Assembly: GCF_030915525.1 (NCBI RefSeq)
Contig: NZ_CP133269.1
Span: forward strand, 4,921,001-4,985,000
Reading direction: 5' to 3'
Length of the DNA stretch: 64,000 bases
DNA from: Neobacillus sp. PS2-9
Lineage (GTDB): Bacteria > Bacillota > Bacilli > Bacillales > Cytobacillaceae
Translations under genes and position numbers: made by a program
The notes under the pieces: model-generated
What the model was told of the DNA's origin: nothing
The model's database searches: none
Seen by the model: only the letters and a program-made list of their open reading frames with translations
In this document: positions 21,242 through 30,917 of the stretch, one piece after another
How positions within the stretch are numbered: the first letter of the stretch is position 1
Layout: each line of letters begins with the position of its first letter

Positions 21242-22312
21242 TTAAATGCTTAATGCTAATCCCCATAATACATGTGCCGCAAAGCGAGGATAAAAACTTT
21301 TATCCTTATCATTTGGATAATACAATAGATCTGGAAACGGGCCGTATTCTTTATCAATAATCTGTATTAGATGATTTACCTTTTCTTGATGAGCGTATTT
21401 TGCATAAAAGGCTAATGCCATTCCTGCTCCCCAAAGGCGTGCTGGTCCTCGATTATTTTGAAATCTTAGAACTTGATCCTCCATAATAAAACTATTCATA
21501 GATTCAACAGATTGTTCTGATGTCCACGGCAATTGATGTTTTCCGCCATGTGTTCTATAGCTTTCCAACCCCCAAAGAATGTATCCATGATGGACTATAT
21601 CATTAAACTTGCCTCTTCTTTTTGGATCTTCTTGAATAGTATAATACCACTTTGGTAACCCCTTATTTAGCTTGGCATTTGAAATGATAGACTTAGCTGC
21701 AGCATCCATACGGTCTTGTACAAAAAGTGATTCCTTTTTAGTAAAAATATCACCTTGCTCAGCTAAGAGCCTTGCTAAGGTTCCTAGAAACATAGCAGAC
21801 ACATTTACCGTAAAGTGACTATCTTCTTTCCTTGGACTATACCAGAAATAGCCACCCTCATTACTACTCGTCCATACATATTTACACCAATAAAGGGTGA
21901 CTTTTGCCAAAAGGCCACGTATTTTTTTCTTTTTATCATTTGGGACCACGTTTTGGACTGACAAAGCATCTAAGAAGCCATTCATAACGATGGATGTTGT
22001 AATTGTATATGGATGATTGGGCGGATTGATTGACCCATCTTGAAAGGCATCCCACGCGTGTGGTAGCCCCCATCCCGGAATGCCGTCTTTATCTAAATCA
22101 TTATTTTCTATCAGCCAGTCCGTAAGCTCTCGTATTCTATTAATACTGCTTTTATTATTAAGCTTTTTATAATATATTGCTTCAGACGAAAGCAACAATC
22201 CATAGGTCATGGGCTGAAATGAAATCCCTGGAAAAGTAGGCTCTAACCCTATCCCCATCTCTCCTTCTGGAAATTTAATTATTAGATTTTCATATAAACT
22301 ACGTGCTTCCAT
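21242..22312 (-). CDS. Predicted alpha/alpha-barrel carbohydrate-active protein
   Basis: 356 residues with no signal peptide. It is helix-rich with regularly placed aromatic motifs (FQPMTYGLLLSSEA, GIPGWGLPHAWDAFQDG, EGGYFWYSPRKEDSHFTVNVSA, HHGYILWGLESY, RFAAHVLWGLAL), the look of a six-hairpin glycosidase, lyase or C5-epimerase fold. I do not recognise the exact family. It is the last gene of the minus-strand glycosyltransferase run, with AGGAAG before the ATG. Since the island makes a uronic acid, it may act on a uronic-acid glycan or modify the sugar chain, but this is inference. Confidence 0.6.
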   Translation of the reverse strand: MEARSLYENLIIKFPEGEMGIGLEPTFPGISFQPMTYGLLLSSEAIYYKKLNNKSSINRIRELTDWLIENNDLDKDGIPGWGLPHAWDAFQDGSINPPNHPYTITTSIVMNGFLDALSVQNVVPNDKKKKIRGLLAKVTLYWCKYVWTSSNEGGYFWYSPRKEDSHFTVNVSAMFLGTLARLLAEQGDIFTKKESLFVQDRMDAAAKSIISNAKLNKGLPKWYYTIQEDPKRRGKFNDIVHHGYILWGLESYRTHGGKHQLPWTSEQSVESMNSFIMEDQVLRFQNNRGPARLWGAGMALAFYAKYAHQEKVNHLIQIIDKEYGPFPDLLYYPNDKDKSFYPRFAAHVLWGLALSI

Positions 22313-22346
22313 TGCCTTCTTCCTTTCTTCCTATATTCCGAAAACT

Positions 22347-23327
22347 TTAAGAAGTAGCCCGGTTTCTTAAAAACTCTTCAATATATTGAATTAACTGCAG
22401 AGCTCTTGCCTGATTCGAGTGATATTGATGAATAAACGCAAATCCATTATCAGTAATGAATTGTCTTTCTTGTTCATTTTCTAAATAATGTGCCGCTTTC
22501 TCCTGAAAGTTTGACCGATCACAGGCCACAAAATGCTGTCCATCTATAAAACCAAGGTCAAGGATATCCTGAACTGGTTCCGCAAGCAAAAGAGTTCTGC
22601 AGGCCGGAGCCTCAAAGTACTTTAGAACCGGGTATTTATATACCCCACCACATGTGAAAAATATTTTCGAGCGATTTAATTCCTGGGCATACTTTTGATT
22701 TAATATGGCGCTGGAAGGGGCATCATGTCCCGGATGTGGATGAAAGACAAATCCCTTGGTATTTCTCATTTTCTCCAATACTTCTTCTCTAAAAGGGTAT
22801 CTTCCTTTTGGTGTGTTCGTATTGTTTGGACTCGTTCCTTCCCGATCATAAACCTGTCCCATTAATAAGCAATCGATGTCTTTTTCTAACTGCCAGTCTT
22901 TAAAAATCCCGGAATTAATAGCAAACGGCCACCACCTGAATTTCTCCTGATATTCAGGAAATGTCTTTAAAAAGGGCGACTTGGTGAGGGAAAATATCAT
23001 ATCTATATTTGTATCTTTAAAGTATTGCCTTCTTACATAAGGAAAGTAATGCGTATCAATCACGATACATCCTTTTGGAATGTCCACCTGATCAAGACCG
23101 CTGATCATCGGTGAAAAGGCATACCCCCAGGCAACATCATAGTGGAGAATAAAATCAGGAGTAAACTTGATTCGTTTTAAAATTTCTTGAATGTTCCCGT
23201 CTTTGTACCAATATCTAACCTCGGCAAAACTCTCAATGGCAGTAATGGTTTCAAATTTCGGCAAATGCTTGGGGAACTTCTTCCAAAAGGGCTTGATCAG
23301 CAATAAAATTTTCAACTTATCATTCAT
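22347..23327 (-). CDS. CgeB-like glycosyltransferase, copy 2
   Basis: 326-residue paralogue of the protein at 17428-18414. Long matching stretches include KFTPDFILHYD, SLTKSPFLKTFPEYQEKFRW, CLLMGQVYDREG and KYFEAPACRTLLLAEPVQD. Same predicted GT-B fold and probable donor class, but diverged enough to suggest a different linkage. A Shine-Dalgarno AAGGAG precedes the ATG. It belongs to the minus-strand run of glycosyltransferases that ends at the collagen-like gene. Related to spore maturation protein CgeB. Confidence 0.78.
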   Translation of the reverse strand: MNDKLKILLLIKPFWKKFPKHLPKFETITAIESFAEVRYWYKDGNIQEILKRIKFTPDFILHYDVAWGYAFSPMISGLDQVDIPKGCIVIDTHYFPYVRRQYFKDTNIDMIFSLTKSPFLKTFPEYQEKFRWWPFAINSGIFKDWQLEKDIDCLLMGQVYDREGTSPNNTNTPKGRYPFREEVLEKMRNTKGFVFHPHPGHDAPSSAILNQKYAQELNRSKIFFTCGGVYKYPVLKYFEAPACRTLLLAEPVQDILDLGFIDGQHFVACDRSNFQEKAAHYLENEQERQFITDNGFAFIHQYHSNQARALQLIQYIEEFLRNRATS

Positions 23328-23393
23328 TAACTACAACTCCTTTGATTACCAAGGGGTATTTTCATAATGAAGAACCCCCTTTAATAACGGGGG

Positions 23394-24506
23394 CTATTTA
23401 TATTTATTTACATGCTTATCAAGCATATTAAATCCTTTTAACATGCCTATGGCCTTCAGATTGATAACGGGGGAATGATAAAGTGGATAGATTTCTAATG
23501 CTCTAAGAAAATGTGGATAGGCCTCATTATATTTTTTCAATAAAAGCAAGGATTCGCCAAGATAATTTTCCTCAAGATGATTTCGATTCTCTATTTTGCT
23601 GAAATGTTTAAACGCCCGCTGATAATCTTCTTCGATAAGCCCTTTCATTCCCTCAAAAAAAGTACGGTCCCGTTCATTTTTAATCAAAGGAATGGCCTCA
23701 TTAAATAGAATAAAAGCTTCATTCGTCATCCATCTCCTGGAAAGAGCGATACCTGCAATTAGCTTAGCTGCAAATAAATTGTGGTCTGGACCATCATAGT
23801 TCCAACTTGCTTCATCAATATTTTTCAAGTCTTCATTGGTGATGTTCAGTTTTACATGACGTGACAGTACATCATAACTTCTCTGATTGGTCACGTTGGT
23901 CTGATGCCTTCTGTATAAATACAACGGCTCCGGGATATGGTACGACAAGCAATCCTCTACTGCCTTTAATATAAAGTCTGTATCTGAACCAACCTTAATG
24001 GTAGGATCATATTTTATATCTGTTTTCAGTACTTCTCTTTTAAAAATCATAGTTGGATTATTGAAGGGCGTACCCACATTCAAAAAGAACGAATAAATGT
24101 CTTGCGGTAATATGTTGCTTGATTGCCAATAGCCCAAAGGAGATCCATTTCCAGTAATGAGAAGCATATCAGAATGGACAAATCCAATACTTTGGTTTTT
24201 GATAATTTCCATAGTCCGCTCAAAACGATGTGGCAGGGATAGGTCGTCTGCTCCATGAAACGTAATGAAATCTCCTTCTGCCTCTGATAATCCCTTATTA
24301 AAAGCTTCAGCTACCCCTTTATTTTCTTGTTTGAAATACTTGATCCGCTTGTCACTAAACGATAGGATGACCTCTTCGCTGTTGTCAGTGGAACCATCGT
24401 TAACAATAAGCAGCTCCAAATCTTTTTCTGTTTGGTTCAACAGACTATTAATGGTTTCCTTTATAAATTTCTCCCCGTTGTATACAGGTAGAATGACACT
24501 AATCAT
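23394..24506 (-). CDS. Family 2 glycosyltransferase
   Basis: GT-A glycosyltransferase, 370 residues. The catalytic domain starts ISVILPVYNGEKFIKETINS, contains LLIVNDGSTDNSEE and a divergent DxD region (ITFHGADDLSLPHRFE, about 78-93), and ends near residue 210. The C-terminal part has helical repeats (RNHLEENYLGESLLLLKKY) like the tails of other enzymes in this island. GAGGTG precedes the ATG. Donor and acceptor are unknown; context suggests decoration of the collagen-like spore protein. Confidence 0.87.
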   Translation of the reverse strand: MISVILPVYNGEKFIKETINSLLNQTEKDLELLIVNDGSTDNSEEVILSFSDKRIKYFKQENKGVAEAFNKGLSEAEGDFITFHGADDLSLPHRFERTMEIIKNQSIGFVHSDMLLITGNGSPLGYWQSSNILPQDIYSFFLNVGTPFNNPTMIFKREVLKTDIKYDPTIKVGSDTDFILKAVEDCLSYHIPEPLYLYRRHQTNVTNQRSYDVLSRHVKLNITNEDLKNIDEASWNYDGPDHNLFAAKLIAGIALSRRWMTNEAFILFNEAIPLIKNERDRTFFEGMKGLIEEDYQRAFKHFSKIENRNHLEENYLGESLLLLKKYNEAYPHFLRALEIYPLYHSPVINLKAIGMLKGFNMLDKHVNKYK

Positions 24507-24525
24507 AAAAACACCTCATGCATCA

Positions 24526-25413
24526 TCATTGGGTCCTAATGACCCTCCGTCCTGATAGATACCAATCGAGCAAATGGCCAAAATCAATGGCCGGCTTATT
24601 CCTCTTGGCAATTTCTACACAAATGATATTAGCTGCAACCCCAGCGGATACAAAAGCAATGTCAAACTCATATTGATCCACTTCTTCCATCACTTTTTCG
24701 ATAGAATCAAACCCTGGCACCATAATGGTACCTGAAATGGAGCTATAGCCCTTTTTAATGAAAAAGTCCTTTCCATCCACAGAACGATTTCCGATCAACA
24801 ATACTTTGTAATTTCCTAAAATATTATGAAAGAAAGTGGTTTCCTGATTGAGTTGGTAGTTTATGAGGGAAGTTGTTAATTTCATTGTATGAAGTGGAAG
24901 GGTATATGCTTTTGCCACTTGATTAAACATTCTCTGGTAGACAGGGTATCTCGCTTCCGGCAATCCTACAATGTCAGCCTCTAGTAGATTCTTTACCAGC
25001 AAATCTCTTTTTTCATGATTGGGGACTTTGAAACCGCCCATTCCTTTTAACCGTCTGTTCGAATTGATTTCTTCTGATGAAACCAAAATGTCATGTGCCA
25101 AAGCCAGTATTTCACCATCACCGAGCCGGATCACACTGAACCCTTTCTTTTCCTTCAATGCCTGATTCAGTTGCTGCTCTACTTCCGCAGCTGTCTGTAA
25201 ATGAATTAAATCCTTTGATAGGTTCTTCATGCCTTCCTCAATGATGTCTTCAATATTGAAAGGAAGGTATTGATTCTTTAATAACTTACCTTTAACAATT
25301 GCCTCTCCGCCTCGATAGATAGCCTCGGAAGCCAGTGAAGCCTTATCCCATGTACCTGGATAGCCAAGCCTGAATAAGTACTCCCATTGTTCCGGGGAAA
25401 ATGAATAGGTCAA
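24526..25413 (-). CDS. GT-D fold glycosyltransferase (DUF1792-like)
   Basis: 295 residues. The central FSVIRLGDGE motif (about 94-103), with the DxE metal-binding pair, and the later VLLIGNRS and SAGVAANIICVEIAKRNKPAIDFG segments match the GT-D family. The founding member is the C-terminal glucosyltransferase domain in streptococcal serine-rich-protein glycosylation. TTG start at 25413, with AAGGGG about 8 bases upstream. Family members extend O-linked glycans on surface proteins, which fits the neighbouring threonine-rich collagen-like protein. Confidence 0.8.
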   Translation of the reverse strand: MTYSFSPEQWEYLFRLGYPGTWDKASLASEAIYRGGEAIVKGKLLKNQYLPFNIEDIIEEGMKNLSKDLIHLQTAAEVEQQLNQALKEKKGFSVIRLGDGEILALAHDILVSSEEINSNRRLKGMGGFKVPNHEKRDLLVKNLLEADIVGLPEARYPVYQRMFNQVAKAYTLPLHTMKLTTSLINYQLNQETTFFHNILGNYKVLLIGNRSVDGKDFFIKKGYSSISGTIMVPGFDSIEKVMEEVDQYEFDIAFVSAGVAANIICVEIAKRNKPAIDFGHLLDWYLSGRRVIRTQ

Positions 25414-25476
25414 TCGAAAAACCCCTTTAGCCTTAAAGTTAAAATATTCTCCACAATGAGTTCATTTTAGGTATAT

Positions 25477-27207
25477 TCATTTATCAGCAAGAAGTGCCTC
25501 CCACAGAGATTGCACATGAAAGAAAAATTCCGAATAGGAAGTTGCGTCGCCTAACAGTTTAACCGATTCAATGGAAGAGGATTTTATTTTCGCTTCATCA
25601 AGGAGTAGCGCATTCAGTAAATAAAAATCAGCGTTATGGGGGTATTGGCTGATCCACTCTTTTACTCGTTTTTTTGCCTGTTGCTTCCTTTGCAGCCTCA
25701 TAAGGGTGATAATAATCCAGCGGGCTGCTACTGCTTTATCTTTCGGATTTTCTTGATTCTCATGTAAATAAATAAAGTCATCCAATGCTTTTTCATATTC
25801 CCTTAATAAAAAAGAGCTGTAGCCCGGGAGATTAAATAACTGAAGTTTGTTAGTAGGTTTTAGTGGACAAAAACAATGCTCTGTATTCCCTTCGCTCCCA
25901 TTTTTACGATGTGCAATGACTTCCCATCTGGCAATTTTGGGAGCCTTGTCAAAACTATAGATTACCGGGGCTTTTACTATATCCGCATGAGTAACAAGCA
26001 AAAATCTTTTCAATTTTCCGTAATCCTCTTGGTTCAAAAACTGCTCTGCATTTACGCCTATTTCCCAATTATTCAAGTCATTTGAGGACTGGATGTTATA
26101 GGAAGCAATATTTTTATAATAGTGTAGGATATCATTTATTATGGTTTCCCATTTATACTTTTGTGCTGTTTGAAGGCCATTCTTTCTTAGTTTGGATTGG
26201 ATCTCTTGACTGCCTAATACCTGTACGATTTTTTCAGCCATGTCATCAGGATTTTTCATCTGACAGATGTAAGCATTCTCCTGATCTACCGCGTATTCGA
26301 GTACCCCTGCATTGTTTGTAGTAACAACAGGACAACCACAAGCCATTGCCTCTAGCGTCGGAAGTGAAAAACTTTCATAAGTCGACCCACAAATAAACAA
26401 GGATGCCCCTCTATAGAGATTGCTGATTTTTTGCTGAGTGGGGTTAACGAACACCTTTGTTACTCTCTTTTTCATCGCTTCAGATGGCTGTTCTGGTGTG
26501 ATCCAATATAAATCCATATTAAATTCATTTTTTACTTTGTCGTATGCTGTAATTATGTCAGAGATACCTTTAAATTTTGCGCTTTCTCCGCCCACCATTA
26601 ATAGGTATGGCCGGTCACCCTTTTCCTTTTCTCCATCTGTGGTAAATACATCTTCATCAACCGCATTAGGGAAAACCTGTGCTTCTCTGCCGTATATGTT
26701 AGTAATAAGCTTAGCTGCCTGGTGGGAGACCGTGTAAATAAAAGGGGAAATCTCAAATTGTTTCTGAATGAAATTCTTTAATGTACGATTCATAGAATCA
26801 TAGTCAAATAAATGAAAATCTCCCTGTTCAAAATAAACAACCGGAGCAATACCTGTTTCCATACATGCTTGAATATGATCCCAGTAGGTAGCGACAATTA
26901 GGTCACAGAGGGGAATCCCTTTTGCCAGCTCTAATTCAAAAGGAACTTGAATATACTCAGCTTCGATTGGATACCAGGACGGTTTTTGGAAATGAGATAC
27001 CAAGGTTACTTTAGCCCCAGCTTTTTGGAGCCTGTTGGCATGCTCGAGGATGATTTTCACCCCACCGGAAATGCCTACATGTGTCATGGCGTAGACAATA
27101 TGCAGCTGATCGATATTTTTATTTGACTGTATTAATTTCTGACTGTTAGCTAACTTATATCTTTCTAATCTCCTATTAAATTCTTTTGAACGAAGTTCCT
27201 GTATCAC
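25477..27207 (-). CDS. Family 4 glycosyltransferase with TPR-like tail
   Basis: GT-B enzyme. The N-terminal acceptor domain contains THVGISGGVKIILEHANRL; the donor domain contains YLLMVGGESAKFKGI, an EX7E-type motif (ESFSLPTLEAMACGCPVV) and the usual end of family 4 enzymes near residue 370. The last 200 residues are helical repeats. The likely start is GTG at 27207 because GGAGG lies five bases upstream; an in-frame TTG at 27219 has no ribosome-binding site. That gives 576 residues. It lies downstream of the collagen-like gene, separated by a terminator. Confidence 0.85.
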   Translation of the reverse strand: MIQELRSKEFNRRLERYKLANSQKLIQSNKNIDQLHIVYAMTHVGISGGVKIILEHANRLQKAGAKVTLVSHFQKPSWYPIEAEYIQVPFELELAKGIPLCDLIVATYWDHIQACMETGIAPVVYFEQGDFHLFDYDSMNRTLKNFIQKQFEISPFIYTVSHQAAKLITNIYGREAQVFPNAVDEDVFTTDGEKEKGDRPYLLMVGGESAKFKGISDIITAYDKVKNEFNMDLYWITPEQPSEAMKKRVTKVFVNPTQQKISNLYRGASLFICGSTYESFSLPTLEAMACGCPVVTTNNAGVLEYAVDQENAYICQMKNPDDMAEKIVQVLGSQEIQSKLRKNGLQTAQKYKWETIINDILHYYKNIASYNIQSSNDLNNWEIGVNAEQFLNQEDYGKLKRFLLVTHADIVKAPVIYSFDKAPKIARWEVIAHRKNGSEGNTEHCFCPLKPTNKLQLFNLPGYSSFLLREYEKALDDFIYLHENQENPKDKAVAARWIIITLMRLQRKQQAKKRVKEWISQYPHNADFYLLNALLLDEAKIKSSSIESVKLLGDATSYSEFFFHVQSLWEALLADK

Positions 27208-27247
27208 GTTGGCCTCCAAAGTTTTTTATTCTATTCTATGTTTCAAT

Positions 27248-27290
27248 AAAAAAAAGAACAGTGCTTGCCAAACATGACAAGCACCGCTGA
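27248..27290 (-). terminator. Terminator of collagen-like gene
   Basis: Minus-strand hairpin GTGCTTGTCATG ... GGCAAGCAC followed by a long T run. Confidence 0.88.
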
Positions 27291-27302
27291 TGATTTTAAT
27301 TT

Positions 27303-29472
<2,170 letters not shown>

Positions 29473-29589
29473 TCATTTCAACTCCTTAATTATTTTGTTT
29501 ACAGAATATTTGTATTAAAAAGGGATAAGCTGTGAAACGGCCTTTGTCCATATTTTGAATTTTTAACGGAACAAGCTCGTTACATAATA

Positions 29590-29650
29590 AAAAACAGAAA
29601 AAAAGACTACCTCCAACATTAAGGAAGTAGTCTTTTTTCTGTTTTTTATC
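29590..29650. terminator. Terminator of substrate-binding lipoprotein gene
   Basis: Hairpin with arms GACTACCTCC/GGAAGTAGTC flanked by A and T runs on both sides, so it can stop transcription in both directions. A close relative lies at 33880-33925. Confidence 0.85.
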
Positions 29651-29657
29651 GTTCTTA

Positions 29658-30653
29658 TTATTCTCCTACAATCTTCGCGTTCTTTAACATCTCGTCAGTT
29701 AAGGTGATTCCTTCCTCCTGAGCTGCTTTTTTGTTGATGAACAACTCAAGCTTTTCAGGGAAACCGACAGGAATCTCATTTGGTTTTTTTCCTTTAAGAA
29801 TTTCCACTGCCATTTTACCAGTAGTATAGCCAAGATCATGGTAGTCAAAGCCATAAGATGCAAAGGTTCCGCGTTTCACAGAATCCCCTTCCCCAACAAA
29901 AGTAGGGATATCCTTGGAATTGGCTACAGTTATTACCGATTCTAGGGCAGCAACGACGGTGTTGTCCTTTGGAATGTATAATACATCCGCACGCCCTACC
30001 ATGGACTCAGCCGCCTGCTTTACTTCAGAACTATTTGTAATGGTGGTTTCTACCGCTTCCAACCCGGCTGCCTCTAAAGCTTTCTTCGCGTTCTTCACAT
30101 TTACAACAGAGTTCGGTTCACCGTTATTATAGATGATTCCTACTTTCTTAGCCTTTGGAATAAACGTTTTAATGGCTTCAATCGTATTCTTGATTGCAAC
30201 TGGATGCGTGTCAGATGTGCCTGTCGCATTACCTCCTGGCTTATCTAGACTTTTGACAAGTTCCGCCCCGACGGGATCCGTAATGGCCGTAAATAAGATG
30301 GGAATATCCTTTGTCGACTTGACCACCGCCTGCGCGCTAGCGGTAGCAATGGCTAAAATAAGATCATTTTTGTCCGCTACTAGGTTTTGGGCAATGGACA
30401 TGTTATTGTTTATGTCTCCCTGGGCGTTTTGGTAATCAAGTTTCAAGTTCTTTCCTTCTACATAGCCGGCATCTTTGAGAGCAGCGATAAACCCTTCTCG
30501 TGCAGCATCAAGTGACGGGTGCTCGACAATTTGTGTAATACCTATTTTTACAACTTTCTCTTTTTTCTCTCCGCTTGCCTCCTTACTACCCGCTCCGCAG
30601 GCAGAAAGCAACAATAACATGGCAGATACTAATAGAACTAGACTCTTCTTCAT
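29658..30653 (-). CDS. ABC transporter substrate-binding lipoprotein (TrpX/YtlA-like), orphan
   Basis: 331 residues with a lipoprotein signal peptide ending at LLSAC (Cys at about 19). The mature part starts VVKIGITQIVEHPSLDAAREG and contains ILAIATASAQAVVKSTKDIPILFTAITDP and GVFASYGFDYHDLGYTTGKMA-type motifs of the ABC_sub_bind family, which includes tryptophan/tyrosine or nucleoside-like ligand binders. No permease or ATPase gene adjoins it, so it must pair with a transporter encoded elsewhere. It is divergent from the pectinase gene at 30918. Ligand unknown. Confidence 0.87.
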   Translation of the reverse strand: MKKSLVLLVSAMLLLLSACGAGSKEASGEKKEKVVKIGITQIVEHPSLDAAREGFIAALKDAGYVEGKNLKLDYQNAQGDINNNMSIAQNLVADKNDLILAIATASAQAVVKSTKDIPILFTAITDPVGAELVKSLDKPGGNATGTSDTHPVAIKNTIEAIKTFIPKAKKVGIIYNNGEPNSVVNVKNAKKALEAAGLEAVETTITNSSEVKQAAESMVGRADVLYIPKDNTVVAALESVITVANSKDIPTFVGEGDSVKRGTFASYGFDYHDLGYTTGKMAVEILKGKKPNEIPVGFPEKLELFINKKAAQEEGITLTDEMLKNAKIVGE

Positions 30654-30816
30654 CCCCTTTTTCCCCCTTAAAGAATTTCAACCATTTATGTACTCTCTTG
30701 CTGCATTCATATTATTTGGATTTTAACACAGCAAAGCGTTGTGGTACAACAGTGTTTTCTGAATATACAAACATATTAAAAAATTTAACATTCATCTAAA
30801 AATCTTCCATTATTTT

Positions 30817-30838
30817 TGAAAACGGTTTCAACTATAAT
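30817..30838 (+). promoter_or_regulatory. cre site (CcpA) overlapping pectinase promoter
   Basis: TGAAAACGGTTTCA at 30817-30830 is an exact match to the CcpA consensus TGWAANCGNTNWCA. It lies just upstream of a TATAAT box (30833-30838) whose -35 is weak. CcpA binding here should repress the downstream pectinase gene when glucose is available. Confidence 0.85.
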
Positions 30839-30917
30839 GAAACATGTATTTTTAGAGAAAAGGAGGTTATGAACGTTATTTGCTTCACAAAAGACAGTTG
30901 AAAGGTGGTAATAATAG

